Below, piece by piece: positions 1-6,399 of a stretch of DNA of 10,215 bases; position 1 is the stretch's first letter, and each line of letters begins with the position of its first letter. The notes below the pieces were generated by a model. The model was not told where the DNA came from, did not search any database, and saw only the letters and a program-made list of their open reading frames with translations. Location: assembly GCA_902406135.1 (NCBI GenBank), contig CABPCX010000038.1, positions 1 through 10,215 of the forward strand, written 5' to 3'. Origin of the DNA: an uncultured Eubacteriales bacterium. Lineage in GTDB: Bacteria; Bacillota; Clostridia; Lachnospirales; Anaerotignaceae. The position numbers were made by a program, and so were the translations under genes.

Positions 1-1457
1 GTCAGATATACGGCTGGAGAAGAAAGGACACCAAACTCAGAAGGTTTACAAAGCTGTTCAAGGAAGTGGCGAGGAAGAATGCCAAGTCCCAGGAACTGGC
101 GGGCATACTGCTTTATGAGATATCGAGGGGAGCGGTAAAAAACGGTGAGATATATGAGACCTACTGTGCCGGCTCCAAAAAGGACCAGTCCCTTATAATC
201 ATATCTGAAGCCTGGAATATGCTGACCAAAAGCCCCCTTAAACCAAAGTTCAAGAAAGTTGGAAATATGATAAGCCACAAAAAGAGCGGCAGTTTTATGA
301 AAGCCCTTTCAAAAAATGACCGTCAGAGCGGTGACGGTTCAAATCCGGCTGTACTCTGCCTGGACGAATATCACCAGCATAGGACAACGGAGTTTTATGA
401 CCTGTTCCTTGGCGCCAATACAAAGGAGCCGCTGCTCCTTATAATAACCACTGCCGGCACAGACCTGAACACCCCATGCTACAGGAAGGAATATACCTAC
501 TGTTCTTCGGTGTTAAATCCCTATGTTGATATAACAAACGAGGAATATCTCATAGACATATACGAAGCGGAAAACGAGGACAGGCCCGGAGACATAAACG
601 AATGGAAGAAAGCCAATCCCATAAGGATGTATTATCCCGAAGGCGTGGAAAAAATAAAAAGCGCCTATGCCCTGGCAAAGGATATACCGGAGGAAATGAC
701 GTCCTTTATGACAAAGATGCTCAATATATGGCTTCAGCGCAGTGAGGACGGATATATGGATATGGCAAAATGGAAGGCCTGCGAGGTAAATGAAATACCC
801 GTAAGTCTCAAAAACAGGGCTGTGTTTGTGGGCTTTGATATGTCGGCGAAAATAGACCTGACCTCGGTGGCGTTTATGATACCCTTTATGGACGGCATAA
901 TCAAAAAATATGTGCTGTTCAGCCATAGCTTTGTGCCTAACAGGGTTAAGCTTATGGAGCATAAAAGGGTCGATAAAGTGCCATACGACGCCTGGGAAAG
1001 GGCGGGATATATAACCGTTACCAATACGGAGATAGTGGACCAGAACTGCGTTATGAATTACGTTACAAAGACCTGTGAGGAAAACGGCTGGAATATAGAA
1101 TGCCTTTGCTTTGACCCTGCCAATGCCTCAAAACTGATGATGGACCTGTCTAATGAGGGCTATGACGTGGAGGAGGTATTCCAGTCCTACAGATCCCTTA
1201 ATGAGTCAACGGCGGGATTCAGGGAGCAGGTATATGAAAAGAATATTTTGTATCTTCCAAACCCGGTGTTAAACTTCGCCATGTCAAACGCTGTGGTAAG
1301 GAAAAACAACGGGCTTATAAAAATAGATAAGGATGCCTCGGATAAGAGGATAGACCCGGTGGATGCGGCGCTGTGTGCCTTTAAGCTGGCGCTTTATTAT
1401 GACTGCGGACAAAGCAGTTTTGATGAGGAAAAATGGCTTGAATCCGATGAATGGTAA
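1..1457 (+). CDS. Phage terminase large subunit (5'-truncated by window edge)
   Basis: ATPase-nuclease motor that cuts concatemeric phage DNA and drives it through the portal into the prohead. The frame is open from position 3 to the TAA at 1455-1457, giving 484 visible residues. A GTG at 66 is in frame, but it lies inside conserved protein (KEVARKNAKS), so it is not the start; the real start is off the left edge, perhaps 70-100 residues upstream judging from usual family length. Seen motifs: Walker A RKNAKS (72-89), Walker B VLCLDE with Asp/Glu at 363-368, a coupling-type LLIITTAGTD segment just after, and an RNase H-like nuclease domain with candidate metal-binding aspartates in VGFDMS (837), CFDPAN (1113) and DPVDAA (1362). 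This fits the HK97-like Terminase_1 family. The Walker A has Ala where Gly is usual. The portal gene follows 33 bases later. Confidence 0.95.
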   Translation, partial: QIYGWRRKDTKLRRFTKLFKEVARKNAKSQELAGILLYEISRGAVKNGEIYETYCAGSKKDQSLIIISEAWNMLTKSPLKPKFKKVGNMISHKKSGSFMKALSKNDRQSGDGSNPAVLCLDEYHQHRTTEFYDLFLGANTKEPLLLIITTAGTDLNTPCYRKEYTYCSSVLNPYVDITNEEYLIDIYEAENEDRPGDINEWKKANPIRMYYPEGVEKIKSAYALAKDIPEEMTSFMTKMLNIWLQRSEDGYMDMAKWKACEVNEIPVSLKNRAVFVGFDMSAKIDLTSVAFMIPFMDGIIKKYVLFSHSFVPNRVKLMEHKRVDKVPYDAWERAGYITVTNTEIVDQNCVMNYVTKTCEENGWNIECLCFDPANASKLMMDLSNEGYDVEEVFQSYRSLNESTAGFREQVYEKNILYLPNPVLNFAMSNAVVRKNNGLIKIDKDASDKRIDPVDAALCAFKLALYYDCGQSSFDEEKWLESDEW

Positions 1458-1468
1458 AGGAATGGCAA

Positions 1469-1483
1469 AGGCGGAAGGAGGTG
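1469..1483 (+). promoter_or_regulatory. Ribosome binding site of portal gene
   Basis: A strong Shine-Dalgarno stretch, AAGGAGGTG at 1475-1483, ends seven bases before the ATG at 1491. It is one of the most complete matches to the 16S rRNA tail in the window and fixes the portal start. Confidence 0.7.
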
Positions 1484-1490
1484 TAAACAA

Positions 1491-2732
1491 ATGGGATTAA
1501 AAAGCTTTTTCAATATTTTGACTGAGAACAAGGAAAATACGGGTGACGTTTCTACAGGTGCAGAGGGAAGCGACGGAGGAGGCCTTGACTGGCTGCAGCT
1601 GCTAATGTCCCGCAATGTGAGGAAGGGACGCTCCCTGGAGAGCATAACCTATTATTCCTGTATGCGCATACGCTGTGATTCCATAGCAAAACTGCCCCTA
1701 AAAATTATGAGACATCTGGATAAGGGAGGCAGTGAGCTGGTATCTGACAATGAAGTCTACTCGCTTTTAAGGCTCAGGCCCAACAGGTTTATGGGAATAT
1801 ATGATTTTCTTTTTGCCACGGAGTTTCAGAAGCTGGAATATGGCAATGCCTTTTGGCTGCCGTCCTATGACAGCAGGGGCAGGCTCAAGGAAATCTATCT
1901 TCTGGACAGCCTCAAAATGGAGATAGTAGTAGACGAATACGGCAGACTGTACGGCAAACCCGATGTTTATTACATTTACAACGGAAACAGCGTATATTCC
2001 GAGGATGCGCTTCTCCATTTCAAAAATTTCTCCCTGGACGGCATAAAGGGCATACCTGTAAAAAGATATATAGAGACGGTAATAGCCAATGAACAGATGT
2101 CAGGCTCTATACTTTATGGGAAATATGAAAACGGTATGCAGGACCCCGTCATCGTGGAGTACATAGGAGACCTGGACGAGGCAAAGCAGACCAAAATAAA
2201 AAGAAAATTTGAAAATCTGGGCGGAGTGAGAAATGCCGGAAAGGTAATACCCATACCGTCACAGTTCAGAGTATCCCAGCTCAGTACAAAAATGGTGGAT
2301 AATCAGTTCTTTGAGCTGCAGGGATTGACCGCAAGGCATATATCCAATGCCTTCGGTGTTAAGAGCTTTCAGCTCAATGACCTGGAAAAAAGCTCTTACA
2401 GCAGTATTTACGAACAGAACAGACTGTTTTATTCCGATACGCTCCAGGGAGTTTTGACGGAATACGAACAGGAGATAGACTATAAGCTTTTGACAGGAGA
2501 GGACAGGGAGAAAAATCTTTATTCAAAGTTCAATATAGACGCACTGCTCAGGGCGGATATAGAAGCCAGATATAATGCCTATGCTGCCGGCATAAAAAAT
2601 TCATTCATAACGCCTGCCGAGGCAAGGGCCAGGGAGGACATGCCTTTTATTCAGGGCACAGACAGACTGCTGGCATATAACGGAGCTTCCGTATGGCTTG
2701 ACCAGATAGGCGTTCAGTATGACGGAAAGTAA
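1491..2732 (+). CDS. Phage portal protein, HK97 family
   Basis: Forms the ring at the single capsid vertex through which DNA enters and to which the neck attaches. The 413-residue length is normal for the family. Family-like segments are visible: SITYYSCMRIRCDSIAKLPL (residues 51-70), the FLFATEFQKLEYGNAFW stretch (106-122), the TARHISNAFGV segment (280-290), and a C-terminal SFITPAEARAREDMPF segment (371-386) typical of HK97-type portals. The start is the ATG at 1491, placed by an excellent ribosome binding site. A short Gly/Asp-rich stretch near residues 16-32 looks disordered. It lies between terminase and protease, the usual order, with only six bases before the GTG that opens the protease ribosome binding region. 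Confidence 0.95.
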   Translation: MGLKSFFNILTENKENTGDVSTGAEGSDGGGLDWLQLLMSRNVRKGRSLESITYYSCMRIRCDSIAKLPLKIMRHLDKGGSELVSDNEVYSLLRLRPNRFMGIYDFLFATEFQKLEYGNAFWLPSYDSRGRLKEIYLLDSLKMEIVVDEYGRLYGKPDVYYIYNGNSVYSEDALLHFKNFSLDGIKGIPVKRYIETVIANEQMSGSILYGKYENGMQDPVIVEYIGDLDEAKQTKIKRKFENLGGVRNAGKVIPIPSQFRVSQLSTKMVDNQFFELQGLTARHISNAFGVKSFQLNDLEKSSYSSIYEQNRLFYSDTLQGVLTEYEQEIDYKLLTGEDREKNLYSKFNIDALLRADIEARYNAYAAGIKNSFITPAEARAREDMPFIQGTDRLLAYNGASVWLDQIGVQYDGK

Positions 2733-2750
2733 AAGGAGGTGAGGACGAAA

Positions 2751-3488
2751 ATGAACAGGAACAGTTTTTTCAGTGTCAGGAATATGACCGACGACAGAGC
2801 CGAGATATACATATACGGCGATATAGTTTCATCTGACTGGGAGAAATGGTCTGAAAACGATGTATGCCCGTTGGATATTAAAAATGCCATCGACAGTGTG
2901 GGAGGCAGAAACGCCGATATACACATATATTCGGCAGGCGGTTCGGTATTTGCCGGAGAAGCCATAAGGAATATGCTCTCAAGGCTTACGGGACATAAAA
3001 GAGTATACATAGACGGCCTTGCGGCAAGCATAGCTTCAGCCATAGCCATGTGTTATGACGAACTTCATATATCCGAGGGCTCCTATATGGTCATACATAA
3101 TCCAAGCACCCAGATATGGGGTACAGCCGAGGACCTGAGAAAGGCTGCCGACACTTTGGATATGATAAAGGGTACCATCATAGAGGTATACAGCCAAAAG
3201 GCAGCAGACAGCTTTGACACATCGCTCCTTGACAGTATGCTCAATGAAGAAACGTGGCTTACAGCAAAAGATGTATGTGCTATGTTTAAAAATGCCGTTC
3301 TGGATAATTCCAAGGCATATATTTCGGACAGCATCGATAATAAAATGCTGAAATATTTTAACAGGATTCCCGGTGATATCATACTAGCAGCAGATAAAAA
3401 TGAGACAGAGAAAATGCGTTTACAGATGGAGTGTGAAAGGCTTAAGAATGAACTAAGGATCAAAAATATTTCGTCAAAAGCTCGTTGA
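2751..3488 (+). CDS. Head maturation protease, ClpP-like (phage prohead protease)
   Basis: Serine protease that processes the capsid shell during head maturation. The 245-residue protein carries the ClpP-fold signature: GLAAS with candidate nucleophile Ser93, MVIHNP with candidate His116, and ETWLTAKD near 167-174. The third triad residue is uncertain; Glu167 aligns about where ClpP has Asp. An in-frame GTG at 2739 would add four residues but overlaps the AGGAGG ribosome binding site (2734-2739), so the ATG at 2751 is preferred. The last ~30 residues are charged and probably helical (KMRLQMECERLKNELR); there is no long scaffold domain. Codon use shifts in this tail (GCA, CTA, TTA and CGT appear) and AT content rises. 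The stop codon lies in the loop of an inverted repeat. Confidence 0.93.
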   Translation: MNRNSFFSVRNMTDDRAEIYIYGDIVSSDWEKWSENDVCPLDIKNAIDSVGGRNADIHIYSAGGSVFAGEAIRNMLSRLTGHKRVYIDGLAASIASAIAMCYDELHISEGSYMVIHNPSTQIWGTAEDLRKAADTLDMIKGTIIEVYSQKAADSFDTSLLDSMLNEETWLTAKDVCAMFKNAVLDNSKAYISDSIDNKMLKYFNRIPGDIILAADKNETEKMRLQMECERLKNELRIKNISSKAR

Positions 3489-3503
3489 ATTCAAGCTTTT
3501 GAC
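3473..3503 (+). repeat. Perfect 10-bp inverted repeat over the protease stop codon
   Basis: GTCAAAAGCT (3473-3482) and AGCTTTTGAC (3494-3503) are perfect reverse complements separated by 11 bases that contain the protease TGA (3486-3488). The RNA could form a stable stem-loop. No T-run follows, so it is not a standard intrinsic terminator. It may protect the mRNA 3' end, mark a processing site, or be the first element of the structured leader before the capsid gene. The pairing is seen; the roles are inferred. Confidence 0.6.
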
Positions 3504-3582
3504 AGACACAACCATTCGGGGCACCAAGGCAGCCCCCTTCCGCTACCTAAAGACCGCAAAAATTAATTTAACCACAGCTTAC

Positions 3583-3606
3583 AACAGACATAATGTCTGT
3601 TTTTTT
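3583..3606 (+). terminator. Terminator-like hairpin with T-run upstream of capsid gene
   Basis: AACAGACA (3583-3590) and TGTCTGTT (3594-3601) form an 8-bp stem with a TAA loop, running straight into a T-run through 3606. This has the shape of an intrinsic terminator, although the stem is only moderately GC-rich. It sits inside an operon whose downstream genes must be expressed, five bases before the capsid ribosome binding site. It may act as a partial terminator or attenuator, be bypassed by phage antitermination, or be a processing or stability element. Confidence 0.6.
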
Positions 3607-3611
3607 ATCTT

Positions 3612-3618
3612 AAGGAGG
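3612..3618 (+). promoter_or_regulatory. Ribosome binding site of major capsid gene
   Basis: AAGGAGG ends seven bases before the ATG at 3626, a near-ideal match and spacing, as expected for the most abundant virion protein. It lies just downstream of the terminator-like hairpin's T-run. Confidence 0.75.
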
Positions 3619-3625
3619 AACGAAT

Positions 3626-4819
3626 ATGACAAAATCAGTTGAGATGCTCAAAAATCTGGATTCAATGATAGGCGAATGCCAGAACCTTATTGATGAGGGC
3701 AGACTTGAGGAAGCCAAAAACAAAAAGAAGGAAATAGATGATTATAAAGCTCTCATATCCATACAGGAGGAGCTGGAAAATGCCGAAAGGACAGGTTTAA
3801 GGGATAAAATAGACAAGCTCCCTCCTGCCGAGGCAAAGAGAGCGTCAAGCGGAGTAAGAGCCATTCTTAAAAGATGCCTTGGCCACGATCTTACCGAGGC
3901 TGAAAATGCTCTTTTAATACCTACCACATCATCACCCAACGGAGAAAACGGTGAAGGCTACATCCTTCCTGTGGACGTAAGGACTACAATTACAAAACTT
4001 GTGAGGGATTATGGTTCCGTAAGGGATATTTTCGGATATATGAAAGCCTCAGCCCTTAAAGGAAGTTTTGCCGTTGAAGCCTATGAGACCCTTTCAGAGC
4101 TGGTGGATCTTGATGAGAGCGCCGACGGAAAGGATATCGATGACATCAAGTTCTCCAATGTGTCCTATGCCCTCAAGATTAAGGCCGGCTTCATAAGTAT
4201 TTCAAACATACTCTTAAACTTTACCGATGAGGACCTTCTTTCATATATCTCATCCATATTTGCCAGAAAAAAGGCTGTTACGGAAAATAAGATGCTCCTT
4301 GAAGCCGCAAAGAAAAATAAAACAGGCGTGGCGGTGGAGGGCTATTCGGGAGTTAAAAGCGTCGTAAATAAGACCCTCGACCCGGCGGCAGCATTAAACT
4401 GTGTTTACCTCACCAACCAGAGCGGATATGACATACTGGATAACGAAAAGGACCAGATGGGAAGACCCATACTCCAGCCTGATCCCACACAGCCCACAAG
4501 GATGCTTTTAAAGGGACACCCCATAAGATACGTCTCTGACGATATACTTCCCAACGTAAGCGGAGAGTCGGTGAACGGTTCGCCCATATTCATTGGGGAC
4601 TTGAAAAGCGGAGTTTATTTTGTGGATGCGGAAAGCGACTCCCTTAATTTTGATAAATCCGTAGGCTTTATGAAAAACAGAACCGTGGGCAGGATAATAA
4701 CCCTCATTGATGCCGTACAGACGGATAAAAGCGACAAATGCTATGTTTACGGACTTCTTTCAGCTCCGGCAGCTGCGGCAATGGCGTCACTTGAGGAAAA
4801 CGGTGAAGCCGGCGTCTGA
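3626..4819 (+). CDS. Major capsid protein, HK97 fold
   Basis: Builds the icosahedral shell. At 397 residues it is a usual length for an HK97-type precursor. Residues 1 to about 65 are strongly charged and helical (LIDEGRLEEAKNKKKEIDDY), which fits the delta/scaffold domain that is removed by the neighbouring protease. The mature part probably begins somewhere after residue 70-100; the exact cut site cannot be read. GEGYILPVDV (109-118) matches the conserved start of the mature domain in this family. Further family-like stretches are the KIKAGFISISNILL region (184-197) and PILQPDPTQPTRMLLKGHPI (281-300). The C-terminus is Ala-rich with a short acidic end. The protease-capsid pairing supports the assignment. 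Confidence 0.95.
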   Translation: MTKSVEMLKNLDSMIGECQNLIDEGRLEEAKNKKKEIDDYKALISIQEELENAERTGLRDKIDKLPPAEAKRASSGVRAILKRCLGHDLTEAENALLIPTTSSPNGENGEGYILPVDVRTTITKLVRDYGSVRDIFGYMKASALKGSFAVEAYETLSELVDLDESADGKDIDDIKFSNVSYALKIKAGFISISNILLNFTDEDLLSYISSIFARKKAVTENKMLLEAAKKNKTGVAVEGYSGVKSVVNKTLDPAAALNCVYLTNQSGYDILDNEKDQMGRPILQPDPTQPTRMLLKGHPIRYVSDDILPNVSGESVNGSPIFIGDLKSGVYFVDAESDSLNFDKSVGFMKNRTVGRIITLIDAVQTDKSDKCYVYGLLSAPAAAAMASLEENGEAGV

Positions 4820-4853
4820 TTTTAGGGAAATATGGGAATAAGGGAGTGAAGCC

Positions 4854-5138
4854 ATGGAGCTTATGGATCTTATAAGAGTCAAAAAGTATCTTAGGATAGA
4901 CTTTGACGGTGACGATGAAATACTGGAAATCATAATGCAGGCAGCCGCTGATTATATAAAGTCGGCGGTGGGAGATTATAACGCCGAAGACCCCAGGGTA
5001 AAGCTCCTGTTTCTCAATATTACAGCGTCCATGTATGAAAACAGGCTCTATAGTGTCGATACGACAAATGAGAAGCTGTCCTGGATAAACTCAAGTCTGC
5101 TTCTGCAGCTTCAGCTGGAGGGTGAGGATTATGAATGA
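4854..5138 (+). CDS. Head-tail connector protein, HK97 gp6-like
   Basis: Small all-helical protein expected to form a ring under the portal as the first neck component. The 94 residues show the pattern of the gp6-like DNA packaging/connector family: an N-terminal MDLIRVKKYLRID helix, DEILEIIMQAAADYIKSAVG, and a second helical half with LFLNITASMYENR followed by a short leucine-rich end. AGGGAG at 4841-4846 lies seven bases before the ATG at 4854; an ATG at 4863 is a less well placed alternative. It overlaps the next gene by eight bases, suggesting coupled translation. Its position directly after the capsid gene is the standard one for this family. Confidence 0.85.
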   Translation: MELMDLIRVKKYLRIDFDGDDEILEIIMQAAADYIKSAVGDYNAEDPRVKLLFLNITASMYENRLYSVDTTNEKLSWINSSLLLQLQLEGEDYE

Positions 5139-5466
5139 TCTTGTAAACCAGCTTAAATATCCCGTGGATCTGTATGCTTCAGAGCCCTCGGTGAATGAGA
5201 TTGGCGAGGACTGCGATGTCCCTAAGTATTTAGGAACCCTGTGGGCAGGCATAACGCCGTCGTCTGGAAAAAACGTAAATATCGCCGGAGATATGGAAGG
5301 CAGTGAGATAACCCATCTGTTCATAGTCAGAAGTGCAGCCCTTCCCAAAAATCTCAGGGAACCGTATTTTGTTTTTGACGGTGAAAAGTATCATTTTATG
5401 TATGTGTACCCATATTTCAAACAGCGTGACAGGATACAGATATACTGCAGAAGGGAGGAAAAATAG
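5131..5466 (+). CDS. Head closure / head-tail adaptor protein
   Basis: Likely the neck stopper that keeps packaged DNA inside the head and joins the connector to the tail, as in the SPP1 gp16-like / Phage_H_T_join group. The 111-residue protein is mostly beta-like, with LYASEPSVNEIGEDCDVPKY early, a central THLFIVRSA strand and a C-terminal YFVFDGEKYHFMYVYPYFKQRDRIQIYC segment that resembles family members. An in-frame GTG at 5122 would add three residues but sits within the ribosome binding site (GGAGG, 5117-5121), so the ATG at 5131 is chosen. It overlaps the end of the connector gene by eight bases, and its TAG stop shares a base with the next gene's GTG. Confidence 0.75.
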   Translation: MNDLVNQLKYPVDLYASEPSVNEIGEDCDVPKYLGTLWAGITPSSGKNVNIAGDMEGSEITHLFIVRSAALPKNLREPYFVFDGEKYHFMYVYPYFKQRDRIQIYCRREEK

Positions 5467-5900
5467 TGGCACAGGGGATAGACGTTTCCGGGCTTGATAA
5501 GTTCACAAGCACTCTTTTAGAAATCGCAGAAAAGAAAATGCCTAAGGAACTGCCATATTTTATGAATAGAGAATCTCTAAGGGTGACTAAAGCAACAAAG
5601 GGAGAAGCAGTCAAGGCAGTATTTAAAATAAATGGTGACTACCATTCCTCAATAAAAAAGAGAAAGTTATCTAAGAAAAAAGGCGTATACTCCGGAGGTG
5701 TTCAAAGTGCAGACAGAAAGGCGCACCTCCTTGAATTGGGACACGACCATGTGATAAACAGGGGTGCAAGAAAGGGAGAAAAAACAGGTGTCGTTGCGGG
5801 AAGAAATGTATTCGGAGCGGCCTCCGATGATTTTAAAAATACATTTTACAGCGACTTGGACAAACTCATAGAAAAAATAACAAAGGAGGCTGCCCGATGA
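5466..5900 (+). CDS. HK97 gp10-like tail completion / neck protein
   Basis: The 144-residue protein resembles the HK97 gp10-like family that acts at the head-tail joint or tail completion step. The conserved AHLLELGH motif is at residues 86-93, and an amphipathic C-terminal helix follows. A basic stretch (KKRKLSKKKG, 64-73) precedes the motif. The start is a GTG at 5466, overlapping the previous TAG by one base, with GGGAGG (5453-5458) seven bases upstream; no nearby ATG is well placed. Codon and base use differ from neighbours: rows 5521-5700 are about 36% GC by hand count, against about 47% in 6481-6660, and GCA replaces the usual GCC for alanine. It may have been acquired separately by mosaic exchange. 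Its end overlaps the next ATG (ATGA). Confidence 0.8.
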   Translation: MAQGIDVSGLDKFTSTLLEIAEKKMPKELPYFMNRESLRVTKATKGEAVKAVFKINGDYHSSIKKRKLSKKKGVYSGGVQSADRKAHLLELGHDHVINRGARKGEKTGVVAGRNVFGAASDDFKNTFYSDLDKLIEKITKEAAR

Positions 5901-6394
5901 TAAGTATGAGCCGTATAAATGAGGGCTTGGTCTCCTTCGTAAGGAAAACGGCAGCGGAAGTCTACGGCAGGGAAATAAGGGTCATATCGAACGATGAAAA
6001 GGAACCCGAAAGACCATCTGCCAGGATATTTACCGATAATCTGGAAAGAACGGTCATATCCGCCTGCTCAAGATTTATGCAGATAAGCTGTGAAATATAT
6101 TTTTATACCAGTGATGCCAGGCAGTACCGCACGGAAGCCCTGCAAATAGCTGACATTTTGGAAACAAAACTGCTGGAGCCGCTTTTTATAACCGATGATT
6201 TTGTTATATACCCGGAAAATGTCCAGACGGAAATAAACGGCAGCAATATGCTGTGCAGTTTTGATTTTTCCATACTTGAGGAAATACCTCAGGAAGATAT
6301 GCCCCTTGCGGAGGAGCTGGAAAACAGCATAATAAGCCGCACGGACAGTATGGACGAAACGGAGGATACGGACAGCGCGCAGATAAGGAGATGA
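5897..6394 (+). CDS. Tail terminator-like protein (minor tail/neck)
   Basis: Probably caps the growing tail tube and joins it to the head. The 165-residue protein lies exactly where the tail terminator lies in PBSX-type phages (before the sheath). Its first ~125 residues have the helix-then-strands look of that family: INEGLVSFVRKTAAEVYG, a PSARIF strand, a YFYTSDARQYRTEALQIADILETKL helix region and CSFDFSI near the end. The last ~35 residues form an acidic, probably disordered tail (13 Asp/Glu in residues 128-159), longer than I would expect. The ATG at 5897 overlaps the previous stop as ATGA and has AAGGAGG (5883-5889) seven bases upstream. Function rests mainly on position and general pattern. 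Confidence 0.65.
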   Translation: MISMSRINEGLVSFVRKTAAEVYGREIRVISNDEKEPERPSARIFTDNLERTVISACSRFMQISCEIYFYTSDARQYRTEALQIADILETKLLEPLFITDDFVIYPENVQTEINGSNMLCSFDFSILEEIPQEDMPLAEELENSIISRTDSMDETEDTDSAQIRR

Positions 6395-6399
6395 TATAA

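Larger units (their letters stand above)
3489..3625 (+). promoter_or_regulatory. Non-coding leader between protease and major capsid gene
   Basis: This 137-base gap is the only long one in the window; other gaps are 46 bases or less, or overlaps. It holds no ORF of note. Elements seen, in order: the right arm of the inverted repeat (3494-3503); a TTGACA (3499-3504) resembling a sigma-A -35 box but with no good -10 box at 16-18 bases; a possible GC hairpin, GGGGC (3518-3522) with GCCCC (3532-3536); an AT-rich stretch (3557-3571); a terminator-like hairpin (3583-3606); and the capsid ribosome binding site (3612-3618). The heptamer ACAGACA occurs twice (3502-3508, 3584-3590), and either copy can pair with TGTCTGT (3594-3600). 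A regulatory or RNA-processing role for capsid expression is plausible but inferred. Confidence 0.5.

Noticed and set aside
513..1024. Minus-strand open frames opposite the terminase.
   Set aside because: They lack ribosome binding sites, overlap a gene with clear conserved motifs, and have compositions expected of antisense shadows.
3487..3498. Adjacent EcoRI (GAATTC) and HindIII (AAGCTT) sites, as in a cloning linker.
   Set aside because: Both lie within the natural inverted repeat and the end of the protease gene, no other vector sequence is present, and the repeat explains them.
3499..3527. Promoter suggested by a perfect TTGACA at 3499-3504.
   Set aside because: No -10-like sequence occurs 16-18 bases downstream; the region there is GGGGCACCAA-like and GC-rich. 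Without a -10 box a promoter cannot be supported.
3593..3613. Leader peptide ATG-to-TAA of six codons overlapping the terminator-like hairpin.
   Set aside because: No ribosome binding site, and its sequence is just the hairpin's right arm plus the T-run.
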